Both the position numbers and the translations under genes were made by a program. From the NCBI GenBank assembly GCA_963575745.1, contig CAUYUJ010014274.1:210292-256328 (forward strand): a DNA stretch of 46,037 nt. Reading direction: 5' to 3'. The DNA is from Prorocentrum cordatum. Its lineage: Eukaryota > Sar > Dinophyceae > Prorocentrales > Prorocentraceae. The notes under the pieces are model-generated. The model was not told where the DNA came from. It was given only the letters and a program-made list of their open reading frames with translations, and made no database searches. Of this stretch, positions 38,723-46,037 are shown in pieces (the first letter of the stretch is position 1; each line of letters opens with the position of its first letter).

Positions 38723-38995
38723 CCTCATCCTCCTCCTCCCTCCTCCTCCTCCCTCCTCCTCCTCCTCCCTCCTCCTCCTCCTCCTCCTCCTCCTCCTCCT
38801 CCTCCTCATCCTCCTCCTCCTCCTCCTCCTCCTCCTCCCTCCCTCCTTCCCTCCTCCCTCCCTCCCTCCCTCCCTCCCTCCTCCTCTTCCTCCTCCTCCT
38901 CCTCCTCCTTTTTCCTCCCTCCATCTCCTCCTCCCCCTCCCTCCCCCCTCACCCTCCTCCTCCTCCTCCTCCTCCTCCTCCTCCTCCTCCTCCCA
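38723..38995. repeat. CTC polypyrimidine tract
   Basis: About 270 bases of CTC with CCTCCCTCC interruptions. It is complementary in type to the GGA tract at 37564-37690, about 1.1 kb away. Confidence 0.95.
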
Positions 38996-39416
38996 CGTCT
39001 GCCTTCCAGTCAGGGGCACCCACCCGCTTGCATGGGAGCTCGTGCACCTCTTTGATGCGCATTATTGACTTGAGGCCCGCGACCCTGGCCCCCCCCACTC
39101 AAGAAAAGCTCCTCCTCGCCTCGCTGTCTGCTGCTCGCTTTCCGTTAGGAGGTGCTGTTCCGAAAGTGATGTCGCGATGTACCTGCAGCCTTCAGCCCTC
39201 AGCCCGACCCCATGCCCCTCCCCAGACCCCAGACTCCCGACGTCGTGAGTTTCACATCGTTGAACCCTGGAGGTCTCGACCCCTTCCACGGGACCGGCTT
39301 CTCATCCCAAGACGTTGTCTAACGGCCCCGCGGCACTGCAGTCGCCCACTTCCAGAAACCTCCCGCCGCATCATCTCCACCAGGCAACGGGGTCTGAGTT
39401 CTCTTCGCTCCCCCTC
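38996..39416. other. No gene recognised
   Basis: Ordinary mixed sequence. Frames are short or are extensions of the flanking CTC tracts. Confidence 0.4.
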
Positions 39417-39620
39417 CCCTTTCCTCCTCCTTCCTCCTCCTCCCTCCTCCTCCCCTCCCTCCTCCTCCTTTTCCTTTGTCTTCCTCTTCCTCCTCCCTCT
39501 CCTCCTCCTCCCTCCTCCTCTCTCCTCCTCCTCCTGCTCCTCCTCCTCCTCCTCCTCCTCCTCCTCCTCCCTCCTCCCTCCTCCTCCTCCTCCTCCTCCT
39601 CCTCCTCCTCCTCCTCCTCC
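39417..39620. repeat. CTC polypyrimidine tract
   Basis: CTC triplets with CCCTCC and TTTTCC breaks, same strand bias as 38723-38995. Confidence 0.95.
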
Positions 39621-39660
39621 ATTCCTTCTCCTTATACATAACTCCTCGATTACTTTCTGA

Positions 39661-40101
39661 TTGATTGTTTTGCCGATCGGCGCGTGCTCTCGCACCCCGC
39701 TGAGGGCCCTTTCTGAGGCGAGGGAAGGAGCAAGGCTCAACGAGAAGTGCACTGGCAACTCCCCTCTCGAGACCCTCGCTGCCGACAGTCACGGTCACAC
39801 GTTGGCAGTTGTCGAGTTTGAGAATGGCGAGAGATTCCTCATTGCTTGTCGGACGTGTAGCTCCTTCGTAGTTTCTACCCAGTTACGGACAAGAAGAGTG
39901 GATCAAAATATGCACGGGATAAGATTTGTCAATGCTCAGCGCCCCTCTCACGGGGACTCCATTAATGGGTACCTTGGCCAATGGCCCCGCAACACCAACC
40001 CTCCCCGACGTGGGCAGCGCTTTCAATGCCAGAAAGAGGCAAAGGAATTGCAATTTTCGGCAAACGTTCAAACTGCCGACCCGTTCGCGAGTACCTGTTA
40101 A
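39661..40101 (+). CDS. Candidate coding fragment with a CxxC pair
   Basis: A 146-codon plus frame. The left half is protein-like: RLNEKCTGNSPLETLAADSH, GHTLAVVEFENGERFLIACR, TCSSFVVSTQLRTRRVDQ. The stretch with His, then CRTC about 20 residues later, recalls small zinc-finger-like modules; that is a guess. The right half (after about 39940) is equally open on the minus strand. The start at 39661 lies in sequence after a CTC tract, so the true 5' limit is uncertain. Confidence 0.35.
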   Translation: MIVLPIGACSRTPLRALSEAREGARLNEKCTGNSPLETLAADSHGHTLAVVEFENGERFLIACRTCSSFVVSTQLRTRRVDQNMHGIRFVNAQRPSHGDSINGYLGQWPRNTNPPRRGQRFQCQKEAKELQFSANVQTADPFASTC

Positions 40102-40389
40102 AGCCTGGGGGTGAAACTGCGTCTCCGCATCCCCCTGGCCCAGCTCCTGGCACATTTCGCCCACGAGCTGCACGAGCAGGCGCGGGAGGAGGGTAGCTAA
40201 AGGCGGGAGCGGGGAGCGTGCGCGGGGGGGGGAGCGAGACACCTCCGCGCGCAACCCGCTAGGGAGCCCACAAAAGACGTACGCGCCCACCCACGCACAG
40301 GAACACGGCCCCCCAGTCCGCGAGACCAGCCGCGTGGCACGAAGGAACGCGCAGCGCGTACTCTCGAAACCAACGTGGATTCATGTACG

Positions 40390-40673
40390 TGTGCGTCCTT
40401 CTTTCGCTCCTGGCCCGCGTTCGCCAACCTGGCTTCGGGCGCGCCCCTCGCCCCCGCGCCCGCCGCGCGGTCCTGGCCAAGACGGCAGTGCATGTTCCAA
40501 GTTTTCGGTTCGTACTGGGTCCTCCCTCCTGGGGCCAGAAATTCAAACAATTCCTTGTCATGATTTGTCACGGAGCAAGAGAATCCCACTCCTCCCGCCA
40601 ACGCGCTGGCGATGAACCACAACTTTTGCGCACCCGAGAAAGCAGCAGCCATGAGTCGAAGTTGCGTGTCCAT
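40390..40673 (-). CDS. Candidate exon, unknown
   Basis: The minus frame from 40673 reads MAAAFSGAQKLWFIASALAG, then GFSCSVTNHDKELFEFLAPG and GRTQYEPKTWNMHCRLGQDR. It becomes Arg/Ala-rich and featureless after about residue 70. A hydrophobic stretch at residues 8-30 could be a signal or membrane segment. No family recognised. Confidence 0.25.
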
Positions 40674-40699
40674 TTCCAGCTTTCTACCACAAGCATTTG

Positions 40700-41640
40700 C
40701 AATGCCCTAGCTTGCAGTGTCCTCGTCTCCGAGGCCCTGACCCCGCTTCCTCGGATCCGCTTCCTCGGATCGCCTGCAGGACGCCTCCTTGGAACGCCCG
40801 GAAGCAAGAACGGTCACCATCGGATGGATAAGCGAGACCGAGTCGGAACGCGCATCGAATCGGGCCGGATCGACACAAAGTCCAAATCGAAACGGACTGG
40901 CCGCACCAGGATGCAAACCACCCTCACACGAACATTGGGCCGCATCGGAGCGTCGGAACATCGAAATCGAATCGCAGGCCGAAACCGATGTCGAATCGGA
41001 TCGATCTGATCGAGATGGACCCTGGGAGGGCCCTGCCCGTGGGAGCAGGGCGAGCTGAGACAACAGCAAATGCAGATCAGAATCGGGCTCCGGACCCCGA
41101 CTGGTGTCCAAACGCTAAAACATGTTCCAACCTCGTCTGACCCTGGCGACGGGGGGCTCCCCCGAAGGCCAAGCACCCCCAGACATGTGATGTTCTGATG
41201 CTTTCGTTGCGGGGTCCCAGAAGTCCAGACCTTTTTCCAAAAGCCGTTCTCTTACCCCGCGCCGCTTTTCCACGGCCCCGGGGCATGGCGAGGGCCTCCA
41301 GCGGCAAAAAAAGCTGTCTGAAACCTACCGTCGTGACTTTGTTTGTTCCACGGCGTGAGCATGTCTGGGCCGCTGTCTCGACTAGCCCTCCTCTGAGCCA
41401 GGGCGCTTCCCAGGCTGGCCACAGCGCTCGGGAGCGGCCAAGAGGGGGGTGTCCAAGAGGGGGGGTGCAAAAATCATGACCGGCGGCATGTGCGCGGCCC
41501 TGCGGGGGGGCCAGGGACGTCATGAAATAAGAAGAGGCGCGCCATGAAATCTGGGAAAATATCATGGCCACTGCCATGATGTCCCCCCCCTGACAGTCGG
41601 GGCGTTGACCTAAGGAACCCTTTTTTTCCACAAGTTCAAC
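40700..41640. other. No gene recognised; GGATCG-rich stretch and small hairpin
   Basis: Positions 40750-41010 are rich in CGGATC, GAATCGG and AAATCGAA motifs, loosely repeated. ATCATGGC, CACT, GCCATGAT at 41561-41580 is a perfect 8-bp hairpin. Frames are short or compositionally odd. Confidence 0.45.
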
Positions 41641-41984
41641 GTCGATCTCCTATCGAAAACATGAGGAAAACCTGAGGCAAGCTGTGAAACACTTGAGGAA
41701 CGCGGAGCCCCTCCCCAACGAAAAGGGTTCCTTCTTCAGGGCCCCGACTGCAGTCATCACCCCCCTCTTTGCCGCCCCCGATCCCAGGCTGGCCACGGCG
41801 CCCGAGGGCGCCCGCGCAGCGCTGCCCGCGCCGGCCCGCCCTCGGGCGCGCCGGGCCTGCTGCTGCAGCCCGGGCGAGTGCTGCACGTGCCACGCGGCGG
41901 CGGCGAAGAGGCGGTCGTGGCGGATGTCCAGGCCTCGTGCCGGTGCGGCCGGCAGCGGGCACGGAACGGAGGGGGACATAGATA
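41641..41984. other. No gene recognised
   Basis: GC-rich after 41770, open on both strands; nothing recognised. Confidence 0.4.
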
Positions 41985-42125
41985 GACCGGCGGCAGTTCC
42001 TGCTCGCTCTGAGCAGGGCTCGCTGTCGGTGCCGCCGCGGGCGTCGTCGATCTGAGTCGACAGGACGCCTGCCCAGCAGCGGCCGCTGGTTTTGGACAAC
42101 ATGTTGCTGTTGGGCATTGCACCTT
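41985..42125. repeat. Dispersed repeat, copy 2 (inverted relative to 26928)
   Basis: The reverse complement carries ATGTTGTCCAAAACC, AGCGGCCGCTGCTGGGCAGG, GGCGGCACCGACAGCGA and GAGCAGGAACT in the same order as 26928-27065. Translated fragments of the two copies are similar in one frame (SGR(S/C)WAG, GxTDSE), so it may derive from a coding element. Confidence 0.7.
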
Positions 42126-42974
42126 TTTGTCTTGTACTGATTTTCGGGCGCGCACATTGTCATTCTCGAGGGCGCGGGGGGTGGCGCTGGCCTCCTGAGA
42201 CGGCGGGACGGCTTCTATGATGTATATCGTGAAGGCACCCCAAGCTTCTAAGAGGCCTCCTCAGCAAAGGCCCCTGCCCATGCCTTCCGAAAAGGCCCCC
42301 CCGCCTTCCCAAAGGTCGCCCCCCCTCGCCCCACCAGCTCGTGCGCGCCGCCACCCTCGGAGGAGGACCGAGGCTCGAGGCTTCTGGACCTCGAAGCTCG
42401 AGGTTCGAGCATCGAGGCTCTTTGGGCCTTCGGTGGGCTTCGCGTCGGCACGTCTGGATCCGCCTCGAAACCCTGGCCCGTTCTCTCCCCGCGAGAGTTC
42501 TGGGGAGTAGTCTCTAACCCCGAACCCTTGCCCCCTCGTGTCATGCGGAATGCTGTTGGCTTCTTTCCGCCCCAGGGCTCCCTGGCTGGACGCCAGAGAC
42601 ATCAGAAGATGGCTCGGGATAACCGGCCGGCCATGGGAACTGGGTCGGGACCTCTGGGGACGCCGCATGGGAAAACACACATCGAATTGGGCACAGAAGA
42701 ACTGTCCACATGAGCCACCAAGTGGCAGAGCCAAACGGCCGTCTGAAAACGACCTGGGATGAACAGCTGGATCCAGACCCCTTCGGAACCACAATGTTGA
42801 ACAATCGCGGCGCCAATCCCCGTCCTCCTTATCCACCTCCGCCTCCGTCCCCCGCCTCCTGATCGCGTCCCTCCTCCTCACTCCGCCTAGCCCTGCCCTC
42901 ATCCATTCTGCACCGTTCTCTTCCCTCCTCCTCCCTCCCCGCCCCCCTCCGCTCCCGCCCTCAGGGGAGGGAAG
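42126..42974. other. No gene recognised
   Basis: Several open frames on both strands without motifs. GAGGCTCGAGGCTTCTGG-like short repeats occur at about 42370-42420. Confidence 0.4.
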
Positions 42975-43275
42975 CATGTTCCTTCAGCGCCGAAGCCTCG
43001 CGACGCCTCGCTACGGCGACCACGACGTCCAGGACCATCGAGACCAAGGCGACAGCGGCGGCGACAAAGTTGACGACGACGGGACGAGGGCGACGGCGGC
43101 GATGGCGGCAGCGATCGGAGGCGGCGACCACTACGACGGCACAACGACACCAACGGCGACGGCGGCGGCGACGACGGCGGCGGTGACGACGGCGGCGACA
43201 GCGACAACAACGACGACGACGGCGACCACAGCTGAAACGACGATCACGACGGCGGCGGCGACAACGAAGGGCAAC
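42975..43275. repeat. GAC/GGC triplet-rich tract
   Basis: Runs of GACGGCGGC and ACGACGACG triplets, similar in kind to 46-334 but less pure. Confidence 0.85.
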
Positions 43276-43495
43276 CGCGACCTCGACGGCGGCGACAATC
43301 ACGACCGCCGAGAGCCGGAGGCCAGCTTCTTGGCAGCGGGGGGCGCCCCGACCGCAGGGACCGAGCGGGGCCCGCTGGGGTCCCTGCGGGAGAAGGCCCA
43401 GGTGGTGATGGAGAGCTCCTGTCCGGGGTGAAAGGTGGGCGGAGGAGGAGGGAGGGGAGGAGGAATAGAGGGCAACATATCCACCCCCAAAATAA
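43276..43495. other. Nothing recognised
   Basis: GC-rich, then a purine-rich stretch at 43430-43475. No gene-like frame. Confidence 0.4.
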
Positions 43496-43613
43496 CCACC
43501 CCGAAAAGCGAGGCCGTTTAGTAAACGCACGCAAACAAGGAATCGAACATGGCAGGGCTGCTAAGTAAACGCCCAAGGCCGTTGAATAGACGCCAATTAT
43601 CGGGTCCGGGTGG
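43496..43613. mobile_element. Possible TIR element related to the GGTGGACA family
   Basis: Left CCACCCCGAAAAGCG and, reverse-complemented, right CCACCCGGACCCGATAA. Inside, GGCCGTTTAGTAAACGC and GGCCGTTGAATAGACGCC are related direct units. TAGTAAAC and the CCACCCC-GA end recall the elements at 2116 and 12117. Termini are short, so the call is tentative. Confidence 0.4.
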
Positions 43614-44039
43614 CTTTTCTTCTCTTGAAGGAAGGGGAGGTGGCGGGGGAGATGGAGGAGGGGGCCCCGAGAAAGATCAGGGGGGGCGATGGGGAGGGAT
43701 CCTGTCCAGACGAGCGGGGAAAGAGACAAAATGAGGAGAGAGGAGGGATGGAGGGGGAGGGAGATTGCACTGACCGTGCCGAAAGACCAGGGGAACACAG
43801 CGACAACAAAAACGTATAAAGAGGAGCGCGTCTGGGAAGAGCACGTCGGGGTTCATGTGCGCCAATGGTAGATACCAGCAGTTGTCAGCATCCAACACCA
43901 TTGTATAACTCGCTGACCCCAGCTTCCCGCACAGTTATGCAATATCCCATGAATGTCTCTTTTTAGAATGTGATTGGAAACGCGCCGACCATATCTTTCC
44001 GCTGAGCGTTTTCCGCATGCATTGCGAAGAAGGGGCCGA
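43614..44039. other. No gene recognised
   Basis: Purine-rich 43615-43770, then mixed sequence. Nothing with protein character. Confidence 0.4.
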
Positions 44040-44520
44040 ACGACCCGGCGGGCAACTCGACTCGTCCGGCACCCCCCCGAGGGCACGATACGTCTTCATT
44101 GGAACTGCCGCCGTCGGGGGTTCGGAGAACACCCGCTCCCGCCACGAAGGAAACGGGGAGCGGACAAGTCGGCGGCGGCGGCGGACAGCGAGATGACTCG
44201 TTCGGCCCGGCGTTCCTTCCCCATGGGGTCGGGCCCCTCCCATGAACCCCGCGGGCGCAAAACGCTTCCATCGGAAGCGCCACCTTCGGGGGTTCGGAGG
44301 GACCCGCGCCGGCGCGGGACAGGAAGCGGATGTTGAACGACTTGGCGGCGCCAGCGGGAACAAAAGGACCCCTCCCGCCTCCCCCCCAGCGGTCTCGGGG
44401 GTCCCCCGAGCCCCATCCGTTGTGCCGGCACAGCTTCCACCGGCCCGCGCGAGGCCCACCCACCTCCACACGCTGGGGTCAAGAGAGTCCGCATGCGCGC
44501 CCGCGGCGCGTGGCGGGCGC
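44040..44520. repeat. Degenerate tandem repeat, unit about 170 bp
   Basis: The block CTTCATTGGAACTGCCGCC, then GTCGGGGGTTCGGAGAACAC (about 44093-44135) recurs as CTTCCATCGGAAGCGCCACC, then TTCGGGGGTTCGGAGGGACC (about 44266-44312). ACTCG(A/T)(C/T)TCG and GGCGGCG landmarks repeat at the same offset. A third unit from about 44370 is weak. Diverged. Confidence 0.55.
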
Positions 44521-44651
44521 GGGCGGACGGAGGCGCCGCAAAGGGCCCGAAACAGCGGGCTGCGTACCGCAAGGTAACCCATGCCCGGCCGCGCGAAACC
44601 ATGGTGCCTCAACGGCGACCACCCCGAAGCAATCCCACAAATCATCCTCCT
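44521..44651. other. Nothing recognised
   Basis: Short GC-rich stretch leading into the pyrimidine tract. Confidence 0.4.
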
Positions 44652-45010
44652 ATTCGTTTTCCTCCCCTCCCTGCTCCTCCTCCTCCTCCTCCTCTTTTTC
44701 CCTCTCCCTCTCTTCCTCCTGCTCCTGCTCCTCTCTTCCTTTTCCTCCCCCTCCTCTTCCTCATCGGTCGATGGTTTTTTATCTCTCCTCCCCCCTCCAC
44801 CTCCCACCTTTCTTCTCCTCCTCCTCCTCCTCCTTCTCCCGCTCCTCTTCTTACGCAAGAATCCAAACAGAATCCGCAGGAATCCTCCAGAATCCATCAG
44901 GAAACCACCAAGGACCCACCAGGAATCCATCGGGAATCCGTCAGGACTCCAACAGGAAACCATCAAGAATCCGCAAGCACTCCTAGGAAATGCCATCGGC
45001 ACTTCCCAAG
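44652..45010. repeat. CTC tract followed by AATCC(A/G)(T/C)CAGGA repeats
   Basis: Positions 44652-44850 are CT-rich with many CTC triplets. Positions 44860-44990 contain about ten degenerate units of 12-15 bp such as GAATCCATCAGGAA, GAATCCGTCAGGACTCC and CAAGAATCCGC. Confidence 0.75.
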
Positions 45011-45139
45011 AACCTGGAGAAATTCCACTGGAATTCCGAAGCAATCCTCAGCACTCGCGAAGAATGCCTGCATAGTCCTCAGGAGCCACGAGAAATTCCC
45101 CAGGATTCCTCGGGGATCTCGATGGAAAATTCAACGACC

Positions 45140-45610
45140 CTCCCAAGAAGCTCAACAGATCTCCCGAGGAGCTTCAAAAACGGTTGGAATTGGCACCAAT
45201 TTGTCTGGATGGGCACCGACATGGCAAGATTCTGTCTTCTTTGGTTGACATTTGACCCATGTCCGGCCTGGACCCCATCTCCACACATGCTTGTACCCGC
45301 GCACCCCTGCCCCGACGTGCCCCACCCCATCCAAGCGGTACACTTTGCTAGGGCCTCACAGCCCCCTCTCTCTCTCCCCCCGGAAACGACCGTTACAAGG
45401 AATGCAAACATGAGAATTACGCTACCGAGGAACCCCACATCCTCATAGTATGTCGAGAAGGATGATAGCTGAATGGAACATGCGAGGGTGATGCTGGTGG
45501 CCGTTGCCCCGCCGAAACCGTTGGTGGCGCTGGTCAAGCCTTGGGGGACTGACGCGCCGCGCGAACAACAGCCTGAGCCATGGCGACCACGGAAGAGAGC
45601 GGAGCTGTAG
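45140..45610 (-). CDS. Candidate membrane-protein fragment
   Basis: Part of a 260-codon minus ORF (45079-45861). Residues in the middle read GLTSATNGFGGATATSITLA, then STYYEDVGFLGSVILMFAFL followed by VTVVSGG: a clear hydrophobic helix of about 18 residues. After it come GHGSNVNQRRQNLAMSVPIQ and TNWCQFQPFLKLLG. The N-terminal third of the ORF is the 89-bp tandem array and may not be coding. No family recognised. Confidence 0.4.
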
Positions 45611-45666
45611 GTAGGCAGGCGGACGGCGCACGAGTCCCGACGCGGTGGGCAGGCGGACGGCGCACG

Positions 45667-46037
45667 CCGCGGTGAGGGACCACCCCCTGCGCATCCCCTG
45701 CGGTGTCGAGAAAGTGCCACGCATGCTGTGCATGGGCGGCTGGAGCGTACAGACACCGCGGTGAGAGACCACCCACCGAGCATCCCTTGTGGTGTCGAGA
45801 AAGTGCCACGCCTGCTGTGCCTGAACGACTGGGGCGTATAGAAACCGCGGTGGGAAACCACCCCCTGCGCACCCCCTGCGGTGTCATGGGAAATCCCACG
45901 CCTGCAACGCTCTTCCAGCCCGAAACGGATAGCGACCGCACCCCTAGCGCACCCCCTTGTGGCATCGAGGATGCGCCACGCCTGCCACTTTCTGCCAACC
46001 CGAAACGGCTAGCGACCGCACCCCCAAGGCACCCCTT
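45667..46037. repeat. Tandem repeat, ~89-bp unit, running off the window
   Basis: CCGCGGTGAGGGACCACC at 45667 recurs at 45756 and 45845 (period 89). Later units begin ACCGCACCCC at about 45935 and 46015 and are more diverged (80-90 bp). Each unit includes GTGTCGAGAAAGTGCCACGC or a variant. The right boundary lies outside the window. Confidence 0.9.

Noticed and set aside
37418-39660. 533- and 746-codon ORFs with polyglutamate, polyserine and polyleucine
   Set aside because: They run through GGA and CTC tracts that are open in every frame. Only small internal parts might be coding, and those are reported with low confidence.
43535-43560. GTTCGATTCC on the minus strand, like a tRNA B box
   Set aside because: No A box, acceptor stem or anticodon arm at the right distance; it lies in a possible TIR element.

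Overview
The window looks like nuclear DNA of a dinoflagellate. It is GC-rich, has no compact gene order or prokaryotic signals, carries many trinucleotide and polypurine tracts, and holds a decayed LINE whose protein fragments resemble the non-LTR retrotransposons that I recall from dinoflagellates. Prorocentrum-type genomes are my best guess from memory. No exact dinoflagellate spliced leader, rRNA or tRNA gene was found, so the assignment is inference. Exon-like stretches show frame changes and in-frame stops, so nearly all coding calls are fragments, intron-interrupted exons or pseudogenes.

Layout, left to right. Positions 1-6.2 kb hold simple repeats, degenerate tandem repeats and short terminal-inverted-repeat (TIR) elements, with no convincing gene. 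About 6.4-10.45 kb, minus strand, is one LINE-like retrotransposon: coiled-coil ORF1, EEP endonuclease, then reverse transcriptase and its C-terminal region, broken by many frameshifts. Positions 10.6-21.4 kb form a mosaic of MITE-like elements, including a 158-bp element with 30-bp TIRs, a nested inverted pair of hairpins, and a foldback, mixed with low-complexity tracts and a few candidate minus-strand exons.

Positions 21.5-35.5 kb hold the most striking structure: a composite repeat seen four times. All four copies share a head module; three keep the full tail and one keeps only the tail's first part. The interior is exchanged: 12-bp arrays nested in ~420-bp units in one copy, and alternating 24-bp and 16-bp arrays in three copies. 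A ~27-bp motif recurs 17 times near the tails. A 100-N assembly gap lies inside one array. Between the first and second copies (23.5-28.9 kb, minus strand) is the best coding region: a 284-codon ORF plus a string of exon-like pieces of an unrecognised protein family with a CxxC region, interrupted by TAG/CTA microsatellites and a 41-base poly(T).

Positions 35.5-46 kb hold a broken minus-strand gene with membrane segments (35.5-36.95 kb), a further MITE, opposed GGA and CTC tracts, small candidate exons, and an 89-bp tandem array running off the right end next to a minus-strand ORF with a predicted membrane helix. The window is dominated by repeats; no set of genes here can be shown to work together as an operon or pathway.
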